The notes under the pieces: model-generated | What the model saw: the letters and a program-made list of their open reading frames with translations, nothing else | What the model was told of the DNA's origin: nothing | Databases searched by the model: none | In this document: positions 11,233 to 19,777 of the stretch, in pieces | Position numbering within the stretch: position 1 is the first letter of the stretch | Layout: every line of letters begins with the position of its first letter | Translations under genes and position numbers: made by a program | Assembly (NCBI GenBank): GCA_023146045.1 | Contig: JAGLCW010000114.1 | Coordinates: forward strand, 1-35,631 | DNA length: 35,631 nt | DNA from: Caldisericia bacterium | GTDB taxonomy: Bacteria > Caldisericota > Caldisericia > UBA6126 | Direction of reading: 5' to 3'

Positions 11233-12090
11233 TTATTGTTCTTCTGTAATTATTTTATCCACAGGTGAATCAGCCTTTTTATCATTTTTATCAGGATTAA
11301 CTTGTGAATCATTTACTAGAAGTTCTTCTTTTGGCGGTGGCGGTGGATTTGAGCAAATTGATTGACTATGAAACCTAAGGTCGACTATAGAATAAGTTCC
11401 TTTGTTAGGGTGCGCTATCAAGTACTTTTCAGTTTCTTGTAGTTTAAAATCCATCGAAGTATAGTTAGGATCCCAACCAAAATGGCAAGTTAATATTTTG
11501 TTATTATATGCATGTTTTTCAAAAGAAAGACCATCTTTTTTGCTATAAGTTATTGAAACTATCTGAGGGCCTAGCTCACTGGTTGAATGAAACAAATAGT
11601 TTACAAACGGTCTTACTTTATGCCTATAAGTATTAAGAAAGTTTTCAGTAGAATTGTCTGCAATTTTTATGTGTATAACATATAAGCATTCTATGTCTTT
11701 TGTTGTAAGCGAACCTGAAACTCCAGGTATGTTAATCAGAGTACCAATTGAGTCGCATGTATATAAAAAATTGTTTATTGATAAATAATTAGTTTCAATA
11801 TGCTCAATTGTATTGATATTCAACGAGAAGAACCTATTTTGATTAACTATTGGAGATACATACCCATCACCAAGCAACCTTTGAAATGGTATTTCTTGCA
11901 CAGAGCTATTCATAATAAAACCAAATGTGCTGTTCTCTTTAATATACTTGCACAAAGTTTCTGAAGAATTATTGTTGTTTGAGTAGCGTATGAGAGGCAC
12001 AAAGGTGAAATATTTACCACCAATAAGAAGAAAAGATACCAAAAATATAAAAATAAAAAATGGTGTCAGCCTGAGCTTTCTTTTTTTCAT
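11233..12090 (-). CDS. Secreted or membrane-anchored protein, possible highly divergent FtsQ/DivIB
   Basis: Short basic N-terminus plus one TM, then NNFLYTCDSIGTLINIPGVSG and C-terminal GTYSIVDLRFHSQSICSNPPPPPKE, which resemble the FtsQ beta-domain and its terminal 'IDLRF' strand; located directly upstream of ftsZ. Confidence 0.45.
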   Translation of the reverse strand: MKKRKLRLTPFFIFIFLVSFLLIGGKYFTFVPLIRYSNNNNSSETLCKYIKENSTFGFIMNSSVQEIPFQRLLGDGYVSPIVNQNRFFSLNINTIEHIETNYLSINNFLYTCDSIGTLINIPGVSGSLTTKDIECLYVIHIKIADNSTENFLNTYRHKVRPFVNYLFHSTSELGPQIVSITYSKKDGLSFEKHAYNNKILTCHFGWDPNYTSMDFKLQETEKYLIAHPNKGTYSIVDLRFHSQSICSNPPPPPKEELLVNDSQVNPDKNDKKADSPVDKIITEEQ

Positions 12091-12126
12091 CAGAAATACC
12101 TTTTGTTTAAAAAGAATGTTTCAAAG

Positions 12127-12199
12127 CGTGCCCGAGAGGATTCGAACCTCCAGTCTTCAGCTCCGGAGGCAGATGCTTTATCCGTTAAGCTACGGGCAC
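12127..12199 (-). tRNA. tRNA-Arg, anticodon CCG
   Basis: Minus strand GTGCCCG-TA-GCTTAACGGATAAAGC-A-TCTGC-CTCCGGA-GCTGA-AGACT-GGAGG-TTCGAAT-CCTCT-CGGGCAC-G folds as a cloverleaf; CCA is not encoded. Confidence 0.93.
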
Positions 12200-12249
12200 A
12201 TTAATTGAGTTACATGTTAACAGTTTTTTGATCGTTTACAAATTTTATG

Positions 12250-12960
12250 CTAAATACCTTCTGGTTTACTTTCTTCCCATGGGAAGGTAAGGAATAACCT
12301 TAGTGGAATAATCGGATATTTAATTCTTTCTTCTAATTCTTTAGTTAACATTTTATGCCAAACTGCAACTATTTTAATTGGAATGTTTACAATTTTGGAT
12401 GCAACTTCTAGTTTTTCTAAGCCTTCAAGAATTTCTTCTTGCGAGGTATCAAAACGCAAATGTGTGTTGCTAATTAACCCTGTTACTTTAAGTCTAGAGT
12501 AATGTTCTAAAGATTTTAATGTTTTTACAATTAACTCAGGAGTATTTGAAAAAGGACGCTTTGTGTTTATTACAAGAAAAACTTCAAGTTCTGCATTATT
12601 AAGCATACTGTTAAACTGTGCAATTGTTGTGCTTCCAGCTTCTTCTCCTCCAACATCCATAACTAAATTGAATGAATCGTTTCTTATGTGGTCATTTATA
12701 TGTGATGGAACTATTGGCATATCCATATCTCGAACTGCCTTATCTGGCAAGAGAAGATCAACACCAAGTTTGGAAATTTCTTCTTCTTTGTCTCTTATTC
12801 GAATATATGGTTTTACTATGTCCATATCGATCAATTTTATTTTTTCGTCTGGGTTACTTTTCTGACGCTGGTACGTAAAATTTATAGATATCTCGCTTTT
12901 ACCTGATCCCATATTGCCAATAAAAACCCATATTTTCTTTTTCCTATTTGTTTTTTCCAT
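12250..12960 (-). CDS. P-loop ATPase (MinD/CooC/ParA-like nucleotide-binding protein)
   Basis: KKIWVFIGNMGSGKSEISINFTYQ (Walker A), LIDMDIVKPYIRIRD, LVMDVGGEEAG; follows the buk-ptb-buk genes on the same strand. Confidence 0.7.
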   Translation of the reverse strand: MEKTNRKKKIWVFIGNMGSGKSEISINFTYQRQKSNPDEKIKLIDMDIVKPYIRIRDKEEEISKLGVDLLLPDKAVRDMDMPIVPSHINDHIRNDSFNLVMDVGGEEAGSTTIAQFNSMLNNAELEVFLVINTKRPFSNTPELIVKTLKSLEHYSRLKVTGLISNTHLRFDTSQEEILEGLEKLEVASKIVNIPIKIVAVWHKMLTKELEERIKYPIIPLRLFLTFPWEESKPEGI

Positions 12961-14029
12961 ATTGTTTTGTTTCCATTTTTCCAATCTGCACACTATAAAT
13001 ATTTAATGCTAGAGCTTCCATTTCATCTTCGCCTGGATATACAATATATTCTGCTCCAATGAAATTTAGGTGATCTTTAAGTTGTTTAACTATGATGGGG
13101 GAATAAGCCATACCGCCAGTGAAAACGATAGCATCAACTTTACCTTTCAAAACCGCACTGAGTCTTCCAATCTCTTTTGCAAGCTGATAGATAAGAGCAT
13201 TCATAATTTTTTTCGGTTCTGCTTCACCTGCTTCTGATCTATCCTCTACATCTTTTGCATTGTTTGTTCCAAGATGAGAAACCATACCACCTCTGCCTGC
13301 TAGTAGTTTTTTCATTTCTGCATGTGTGTACTCGCCTGAAAAGCATAAATCAACCAAAGCTAAACTCGGTAGTGTTCCAGCCCGTTCTGAACTAAAAGGA
13401 CCATCTCCATTTAAGGCATTGTTTACGTCTATGCATTTACCATTATGGTGTGCCCCAACAGAAATACCACCACCCATATGCACAACAATTAAATTTGTTT
13501 CTTCATATGTTTTACCAATTTTTTTGGATGCTTTTCTTGCAATATGTTTTTGATTCAAAGCATGCCAGATAGATTTTCTCGTAACGCCTTCGAGTCCAGA
13601 AATTCTAGCAACGTCTTCAAGTTCATCTACAGTAACTGGATCAGCGATGAACCCTGGAATATTATACTTTTCACAAATTTCACTACCAATTACTGCTCCA
13701 AGATTAGATGCGTGTAGCATATATCTACCTTCGCGAAGGTCTTCTAACATTTCTTCATCAAATGGATATACCCCAGATGTTAATGGCCTTAACACTCCAC
13801 CTCTAGATGCAACAGCGGTTATATCATTAAGGTCAAAGCCTTTATTTGCAATAGACTCTATTATTTTTTCTTTACGGAATTCCAATTGATCAAACAATTG
13901 TTTGAAATCTTTCAATTCTTCTGCAGAGTGAACTAAATTTTCCTGCATTAACTTTTCAGAATTCCGAAAAATTGCAATTTTTGTTGAAGTTGAACCAGGA
14001 TTAATAACTAGAATCAACGAATCTGCCAT
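12944..14029 (-). CDS. buk: Butyrate kinase (copy 1)
   Basis: LILVINPGSTSTKIAIF, SRGGVLRPLTSGVY, SIWHALNQKHIARKASK, VVHMGGGISVGAHHNGKCIDVNNALNGDGPFSSERAG, GGMAYS. Confidence 0.93.
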   Translation of the reverse strand: MADSLILVINPGSTSTKIAIFRNSEKLMQENLVHSAEELKDFKQLFDQLEFRKEKIIESIANKGFDLNDITAVASRGGVLRPLTSGVYPFDEEMLEDLREGRYMLHASNLGAVIGSEICEKYNIPGFIADPVTVDELEDVARISGLEGVTRKSIWHALNQKHIARKASKKIGKTYEETNLIVVHMGGGISVGAHHNGKCIDVNNALNGDGPFSSERAGTLPSLALVDLCFSGEYTHAEMKKLLAGRGGMVSHLGTNNAKDVEDRSEAGEAEPKKIMNALIYQLAKEIGRLSAVLKGKVDAIVFTGGMAYSPIIVKQLKDHLNFIGAEYIVYPGEDEMEALALNIYSVQIGKMETKQYGKNK

Positions 14030-14080
14030 AACTAACTCCTTCTTTTGAAAAAATTGAAATGTAAATTGCTTATCGATGTA

Positions 14081-15001
14081 CTAATTTTTTATATCCTTAA
14101 CAGCGCTCATGAGTGTCGCTATAAGAATTGCATTGTATTTGTTTTCTGGTGTATCGGCTCTTGAGGGTACTACTATTGGTACTTTCGCACCAACAGTTAC
14201 GCCAGCAGATTCAGTTTTCCCGCCGCCCAAGTAAACAAGTGCTTTGTAGAAAATGTTGCCAGATTCAATATTTGGCATTAGAGTAATATCTACGTCACCG
14301 CATATTTCAGATTTAATTCCCTTATGCTCAGCAGCTTTAGCAGATACTGCATTGTCTAGTGCCAATGGTCCTTCAATTATGCAACCTGGAATTTGACCTC
14401 TCCGGCTCATTGTAGCCAGAATTGCTGCATCAACACTAGATTGCATTTTTATTGAAACAGTTTCAACAGCTGAAATTGCAGCAACCTTTGCGCATTCAAT
14501 TCCTAGTCCATTTGCTACCTCAAGAGAGTTTTTCAATATTTCTATTTTTTCTTCTAGTGATGGAGCAATGCAAATACCACCGTCTGTCATTAATATCATT
14601 TTGTGATAAACAGGGCTTTTTATTACTCCAACGTGAGAAAGAACTTTTCCTTTTCTTATTCCGTATTCTTTATTTAAAATCTGGCGGAAAATAATGTGTG
14701 TTGGAATTTGTCCTTTCATGAGAATGTTTGCTGCATCTTTATGAATTAACTCCAAACCTTTCTTGCATTGCGGAATTTTTCCATCTACAGATATTACTTC
14801 AACTTCTTCAAGTGGGTATCTATCTTTACAAAGTTCTTTCAATAAAGAATGGTTATCAATTAATATTGGATCAATAATACCATGTTTTTTTGCTGTGAAA
14901 ACAGCATCTAATACTGCATGGTCAGCAGCTGCAACAACAGCTACACGTTGAGGCATATTCTGCTGTGCTTTGGCTTTTGCTTCCTGAAAATTATGAATCA
15001 T
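14081..15001 (-). CDS. ptb: Phosphate butyryltransferase / phosphate acyltransferase
   Basis: RVAVVAAADHAVLDAVFTAKKHGI, NILMKGQIPTHIIFRQILNKEYGIRKGKVLSHVGVI, GGKTESAGVTVGAKVPIVVPSRADT; SD AGGAGGTTTTTATG. Confidence 0.92.
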   Translation of the reverse strand: MIHNFQEAKAKAQQNMPQRVAVVAAADHAVLDAVFTAKKHGIIDPILIDNHSLLKELCKDRYPLEEVEVISVDGKIPQCKKGLELIHKDAANILMKGQIPTHIIFRQILNKEYGIRKGKVLSHVGVIKSPVYHKMILMTDGGICIAPSLEEKIEILKNSLEVANGLGIECAKVAAISAVETVSIKMQSSVDAAILATMSRRGQIPGCIIEGPLALDNAVSAKAAEHKGIKSEICGDVDITLMPNIESGNIFYKALVYLGGGKTESAGVTVGAKVPIVVPSRADTPENKYNAILIATLMSAVKDIKN

Positions 15002-15023
15002 AAAAACCTCCTAAGTTTTTAAT

Positions 15024-16094
15024 TTACATTAAATATTCTTTTGCTTTTTCCTCTTGATTTAAAACCCTGTGTGCTCCTTCGGAAAGCGCTTTCATTTCAT
15101 CGCTACCTGGGTATCTATAAACTGGAGCAATAAAAGATACACGTTCTTTTATAAGGTTTGAAATATGATCATTATGTGCCATTCCACCAGTTAGTAGTAT
15201 CGCATCAGGTTTAGCAGCCATAGCAGCAGTCATTCCACCAATCTCTTTTGAAATCTGATATGCTAAGGCCTTGAAAATGAGTTTTGCTTTTTCGTTGCCT
15301 TCGTCCATCATTTTTAACACATCGCGCAAATCATTTGTTCCCAAATAGGAAACTAAACCAGATTGTTTGATAAGTTTTTTGTACATAGATTTTTTATTGT
15401 ACTCTCCAGAATAGCACATGTTCACAATATCAATAGCTGGAAGAGTTCCAGCCCTATTGGCTGAAAATGGACCAGATTCCATGGCATTATTGACGTCAAT
15501 TATTCGTCCTTTTTTTATGCAAGAAACAGAAACTCCACCACCTAAATGAACTACTATGCAAGATGTAGTTTCAAACTTATAGTTATGCTCTTGACAAAAA
15601 TGCCTCATTGTTGCGCGACAATTTAGTGGGTGATCCAGAGATTTGTGGAATAGATCTTGAATACCAGTCATATATGATTCATTTTCAAATTCGTCTACTG
15701 AAACTGGGTCTACAACAAAAGATGGAATATTATTATTTTCAGCAATTTCATATGCTAAAACGCATCCAAGATTTGAAGCATGTTGGCCAAATTGAACTGC
15801 TTGTACAGCAAGTAACATTTTTTCATTTACCCTGTAAGTACCTGCTGAAATAGGACCAAGCATTCCACCTCTACCTACGACTGCATGAAGTTGAACGGTT
15901 GAAAAATTATGCTCTGATAAAGCTTTTAAAATTTCACTTTTTCTGAATTCTTTTTGATCAAAAACTGTTTTAAATTTGTTTAACTCTGTTGTTGGATGGG
16001 ATATTTCCTCGTACAGAAGTTCTTCGTTATTCTTGTAGATAGATATTTTCGTCGATGTTGATCCTGGGTTAATAACAAGAATTTGATTTGACAT
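15024..16094 (-). CDS. Butyrate kinase-family acyl kinase (copy 2, divergent)
   Basis: NQILVINPGSTSTKISIYKN, GRGGMLGPISAGTYRVNEKML, VVHLGGGVSVSC, FSANRAGTLPAIDIVNMCYSGEY, LLTGGMAHN. Start at ATG 16094 (AAGGAGGAAGTAATG); ORF-track start is 16175. Confidence 0.9.
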   Translation of the reverse strand: MSNQILVINPGSTSTKISIYKNNEELLYEEISHPTTELNKFKTVFDQKEFRKSEILKALSEHNFSTVQLHAVVGRGGMLGPISAGTYRVNEKMLLAVQAVQFGQHASNLGCVLAYEIAENNNIPSFVVDPVSVDEFENESYMTGIQDLFHKSLDHPLNCRATMRHFCQEHNYKFETTSCIVVHLGGGVSVSCIKKGRIIDVNNAMESGPFSANRAGTLPAIDIVNMCYSGEYNKKSMYKKLIKQSGLVSYLGTNDLRDVLKMMDEGNEKAKLIFKALAYQISKEIGGMTAAMAAKPDAILLTGGMAHNDHISNLIKERVSFIAPVYRYPGSDEMKALSEGAHRVLNQEEKAKEYLM

Positions 16095-17152
16095 TACTTC
16101 CTCCTTTTGAAAAGAGCTATTTTTGGACAAATTGAAATACAGTAACCACAATAATTGCATTTTAGGTTGTCCCAAAGCAAATGATTATTTTCAATGTAAA
16201 TTGCTTTTAATGGACAAAAGGTTGTACAATCGGCACATAGGTCACATTTATCTTGACTAATACCCATTTTGAAACTTTCATTAAATAATTCGTAATTTTG
16301 AATTGGTGTTTTTATTTTTTCTCCGAAAATATTTAAGCGATTTATTACAGAAATACCTAAGTTTTTTTTGTCAGATAAAAAAACAAGTTTATTTTTCGAA
16401 GGATGGATACCACAAAGAATCGAACTGACAGCATCTGCCGAAACTGCATTTTGACTAAGGACAATGAATGGATCTGGTTTAGCCGTAGATATGTTAATTA
16501 CACAATGAATTTTTGGAAATATTTTTTCAATACTCTCTATTAAGCTTGTACATCTTTGCAAATTGTTTTCTTGTACAAGAATTTCATTCCTTGTGTAAGT
16601 TGGATTCATCCAGAAAAAAGAAGCTAGCGAACCATGCATTTGAAAAGTAGCATCTTGATTAAGTAATGTTATAGGGATAATAAAATCTGCATTAAAAATA
16701 CTTTTTGCAATATACTGAATACTTAAGAACTGGGTTTTCTTTGCGGTACCAAAAAAATCAATCTTTAGAGGTCCCCTATGTTTTTTTAACTTAACAAAAT
16801 GTTCCATTTGGAGAAAACGAACGTCTTCAATTTGAGACTTTAGTGACATTTCAAGGTCATTGAAAAACATATCAGATAACACAAACAAGTTAGTATCTGG
16901 AAGCTGTTTCTTAAGAGATTCCAGAATCAGCAATACGAGATTTACTGTTTGTATGGAAGGTTTTTCATTTAAATTCAAGATAATTCCAACAGATTTGTTA
17001 GCTAATTCTTTAGATTGTCTATCACCATGAATTTGCTTTTCAATCAGATATGGTACATCTTTGACGGAAGACTCATCACATAGTTTTTTCCAAAATACAT
17101 TCATAACTTCATTATAGCGAAATCTTGTATGCATTAGGATAGTACTTTTCAA
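16094..17152 (-). CDS. DUF362-type protein with C-terminal 2x[4Fe-4S] ferredoxin domain
   Basis: CDLCADCTTFCPLKAI and CNYCGYCISICPKIAL; N-terminal region resembles the DUF362 fold. The ORF-track start is a TTG with no obvious SD, so the true start is uncertain (alternative ATG at 17134). Confidence 0.75.
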   Translation of the reverse strand: MKSTILMHTRFRYNEVMNVFWKKLCDESSVKDVPYLIEKQIHGDRQSKELANKSVGIILNLNEKPSIQTVNLVLLILESLKKQLPDTNLFVLSDMFFNDLEMSLKSQIEDVRFLQMEHFVKLKKHRGPLKIDFFGTAKKTQFLSIQYIAKSIFNADFIIPITLLNQDATFQMHGSLASFFWMNPTYTRNEILVQENNLQRCTSLIESIEKIFPKIHCVINISTAKPDPFIVLSQNAVSADAVSSILCGIHPSKNKLVFLSDKKNLGISVINRLNIFGEKIKTPIQNYELFNESFKMGISQDKCDLCADCTTFCPLKAIYIENNHLLWDNLKCNYCGYCISICPKIALFKRRK

Positions 17153-17320
17153 AATCTGTAACTTTTACGTCATATTTTTCAAAAAACTTAAAAATTATAG
17201 TAAAAATGTTGAAGAAAAACTGTGTTACAAACGTAATGTAACTTTTTTTAAATTAGGGAATATATAGTTTGAACGAATTGATTATTTTGCGATTGCCATA
17301 TAGAGGCATAGGAGGCAATA

Positions 17321-18580
17321 ATGTTTGAACAAGAAAATATGAGTTTTGAACCAAAACAACCAAGGAAACAGGAACGGAAAAGCAAAGTAGGGAGTATAGT
17401 TTTTGCAGTTATTCTTTTTATTATTGGAGGAATGATTGGTAGCTTTTTCTCAATTTACTGGATAGCTGGAAATCCATCAATTCTACCAGATAGTCCAATT
17501 AGAGTAGTTAACTATTCACAGCCTGATGGTTCATCAACTATTAATAGTACTGAAGAGAATAGTGGGAATAGCATAGTTTTATCTAGAGATCCAATTGTAA
17601 CGGTTGCAGCGTCTGTAAGTCAATCTGTTGTAAAAATCAAAATTTTGCAGTTAAGCAATAGGGGTTATGTTACTGCAGGTTCAGGATCTGGGTTTGTTGT
17701 TTCAGAAGATGGATACATTGTCACAAATAACCATGTTGTGGAAAAGGCAGATCAGCTGTTAGTGTCATTCAAAAACGGCGAAGAATATGAGGCACAACTT
17801 ATTGGAACAGACAATGTTTCAGACATTGCTCTGATTAAAATTGATGAAAAAAATTTGCAGTATCTAAAATTTGAAAATTCAGAAAATGTTAGAGTTGGAG
17901 AATCCGTTATCGCTGTTGGTAACCCTTTTGGATATGAATACACTGTTACAAGCGGTGTAGTTTCGGCTGTTCAAAGAGAAATTGTTATTCCAGAAAAAAG
18001 TAGTCAAAGTAATCCTTTTGAAGGAACACCTTTTGATGGAATGCCTTTTGGTATTCCGAATCAGCAACAAGCGCAACCAAAAGCAAATATTCCAATGGTT
18101 GGGATCGTTCAAACAGATGCAGCAATTAACCCTGGAAATAGTGGTGGACCACTTGTGAATATGGAGGGTAAAGTTGTTGGAGTAAACTTCCTGATTGATG
18201 CTCAAGGTCAAGGACTAGGATTTGCAATTAATTCAAATACAGTCAAAAAAGTGATTAACGATTTAAAAAGATTCGGTAATGTTGGTTGGGCTTCTTTAGG
18301 TGTTATAATTACAGAGAATTCTACAGACATTGCTTACAGCTTAAAACTAAAAACAGATAAAGGTGTAGTTGTAATGGAAGTTCCTGCTGGTAACGCTAGA
18401 GATGCTGGTGTAGAAAAGAACGACGTTATTTACGGGATAGACGGAAAGAAATTTTACTCTCCTCAGGAATTAATAACATATATAAGATCAAAAAATCCCG
18501 GTGATGAAATTGAATTGATGATTGATAGAAACGGGAAAAAAATAAACATAATAACAGAGTTAGATGTCCTAGAGAAATAA
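17321..18580 (+). CDS. htrA: HtrA/DegP-type membrane-anchored serine protease with PDZ domain
   Basis: N-terminal TM, GSGSGFVVSEDGYIVTNNHVV (His), TDNVSDIALIKI (Asp), NPGNSGGPLVN (Ser), PDZ; SD AGGAGGCAATA. Confidence 0.95.
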   Translation: MFEQENMSFEPKQPRKQERKSKVGSIVFAVILFIIGGMIGSFFSIYWIAGNPSILPDSPIRVVNYSQPDGSSTINSTEENSGNSIVLSRDPIVTVAASVSQSVVKIKILQLSNRGYVTAGSGSGFVVSEDGYIVTNNHVVEKADQLLVSFKNGEEYEAQLIGTDNVSDIALIKIDEKNLQYLKFENSENVRVGESVIAVGNPFGYEYTVTSGVVSAVQREIVIPEKSSQSNPFEGTPFDGMPFGIPNQQQAQPKANIPMVGIVQTDAAINPGNSGGPLVNMEGKVVGVNFLIDAQGQGLGFAINSNTVKKVINDLKRFGNVGWASLGVIITENSTDIAYSLKLKTDKGVVVMEVPAGNARDAGVEKNDVIYGIDGKKFYSPQELITYIRSKNPGDEIELMIDRNGKKINIITELDVLEK

Positions 18581-18755
18581 ATATCAGAAATTAACCATCT
18601 GGTTCTGACCATAGTGACTGCTTATGTAATATGAAACTACGTCGAGTTATATACAGTGGTCAGTTCTAGATGAGTTGCCTTAATAAAGTTGAAATTGTAC
18701 TTAAGGTTTATTTAAGATATATAAGTGTTAAACTTCTTTGTTTGTGGCAATTAAA

Positions 18756-18784
18756 TTGCCTCAGACTTTTTAAGCATTTATAAT
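18756..18784 (+). promoter_or_regulatory. Strong sigma70-type promoter, possibly giving a leaderless mRNA
   Basis: TTGCCT (18756-18761), 17-nt spacer, TATAAT (18779-18784), then only 5 nt (GTACT) before ATG 18790. Confidence 0.6.
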
Positions 18785-18789
18785 GTACT

Positions 18790-19692
18790 ATGGAAAATAT
18801 AAATGAGACATCAAACATCCGAATAAAGAAAATATCACAAAAAAAAGATTACACATCCTGTGTCAACATTCAAAAACAAGTTACAAATTTAAGTTCGGTT
18901 GGCATTATACCTGCATACTTTATGGAGATCATCAACAATAGAGGTGGACTAGTATTGGGATGTTTTGATGAAGAAAAATTAGTAGGATTTAATTTTTCTT
19001 TCCCGTGTTTTTCAAAAAAATACGGGAACTATCTATTTGCAGATTCTATGGGGTTTTTAGAAAACTATCAAAGAAAAACGCTTGGATTTAAATTAAAAAG
19101 GCATCAATATTTTTCCACAAAAGAAAAAGGGATACGCTATATAATATGGACTTACGACCCACTAATGGGAGTTAATGCAAATATCAATATTAGAAAATTA
19201 GGCGGAACAGTTTCAAACTATATTTCTGACAAGTATGACATATTGAAACCTAAAGATTTTGAAGAGGATAAAAAGGCTACAGTTATTCCAGGGGATCGTG
19301 TTGAATTAGTGTGGGATCTTGAATCAAAAACAGTCGAAGAAAGAACATTCAAAGAAAGAATACCAACTGCAACAAATGAAATTTTAAACTATCCATGTGC
19401 CACAGAAACTGCATTTAATGGAGAATATAGGACAATTACCAAAAGTTATTCTGATCTAGATTTTGAACGTATTCGTGTTGAAATTCCTCTTGAATATCTT
19501 GATATTGAATACAATCATCCATCTGATGCTTTAAATTGGAGAATGAAAACAAGAGAATTGTTTTTAAATTACTTTTCTAGTGAGTATATCATTAAAGACT
19601 TTTTTTCTGTATATATCGAAAGTGAGAAGAGGAATTTCTATATTCTAGTAAAAGACAAAAAATTACATGCTCCATCTAACACCTCACACTAG
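18790..19692 (+). CDS. Predicted GNAT-superfamily acetyltransferase (COG3375-like)
   Basis: GGLVLGCFDEEKLVGFNFSFPCF...LFADSMGFLENYQRKTLGFKLKRHQ...WTYDPLMGVNANINIRKLGGTVSNY pattern. Confidence 0.7.
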   Translation: MENINETSNIRIKKISQKKDYTSCVNIQKQVTNLSSVGIIPAYFMEIINNRGGLVLGCFDEEKLVGFNFSFPCFSKKYGNYLFADSMGFLENYQRKTLGFKLKRHQYFSTKEKGIRYIIWTYDPLMGVNANINIRKLGGTVSNYISDKYDILKPKDFEEDKKATVIPGDRVELVWDLESKTVEERTFKERIPTATNEILNYPCATETAFNGEYRTITKSYSDLDFERIRVEIPLEYLDIEYNHPSDALNWRMKTRELFLNYFSSEYIIKDFFSVYIESEKRNFYILVKDKKLHAPSNTSH

Positions 19693-19733
19693 ATCGCTCT
19701 TTGAAGCTCTATTGAGCGACCTAATGTGAATAC

Positions 19734-19766
19734 AATGAGCAAAAATATAACCTACTTTTGCTCATT
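19734..19766. terminator. Inverted repeat, probable terminator between convergent genes
   Basis: AATGAGCAAAA-N11-TTTTGCTCATT (11-bp perfect stem). A second stem TCGCTC...GAGCGA lies at 19694-19719. Confidence 0.55.
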
Positions 19767-19777
19767 GGTATCGATGT

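Noticed and set aside
17102-17119. TATAAT six bases before an ATG in the DUF362 gene, a second possible leaderless promoter
   Set aside because: The TATAAT encodes Tyr-Asn in the likely N-terminus of the protein and has no good -35 at 16-18 nt; probably coding coincidence.
17987-18100. Insertion SNPFEGTPFDGMPFGIPNQQQAQPKANIP in HtrA as a novel module
   Set aside because: Short low-complexity loop; variable loops at this position are common in HtrA proteins.
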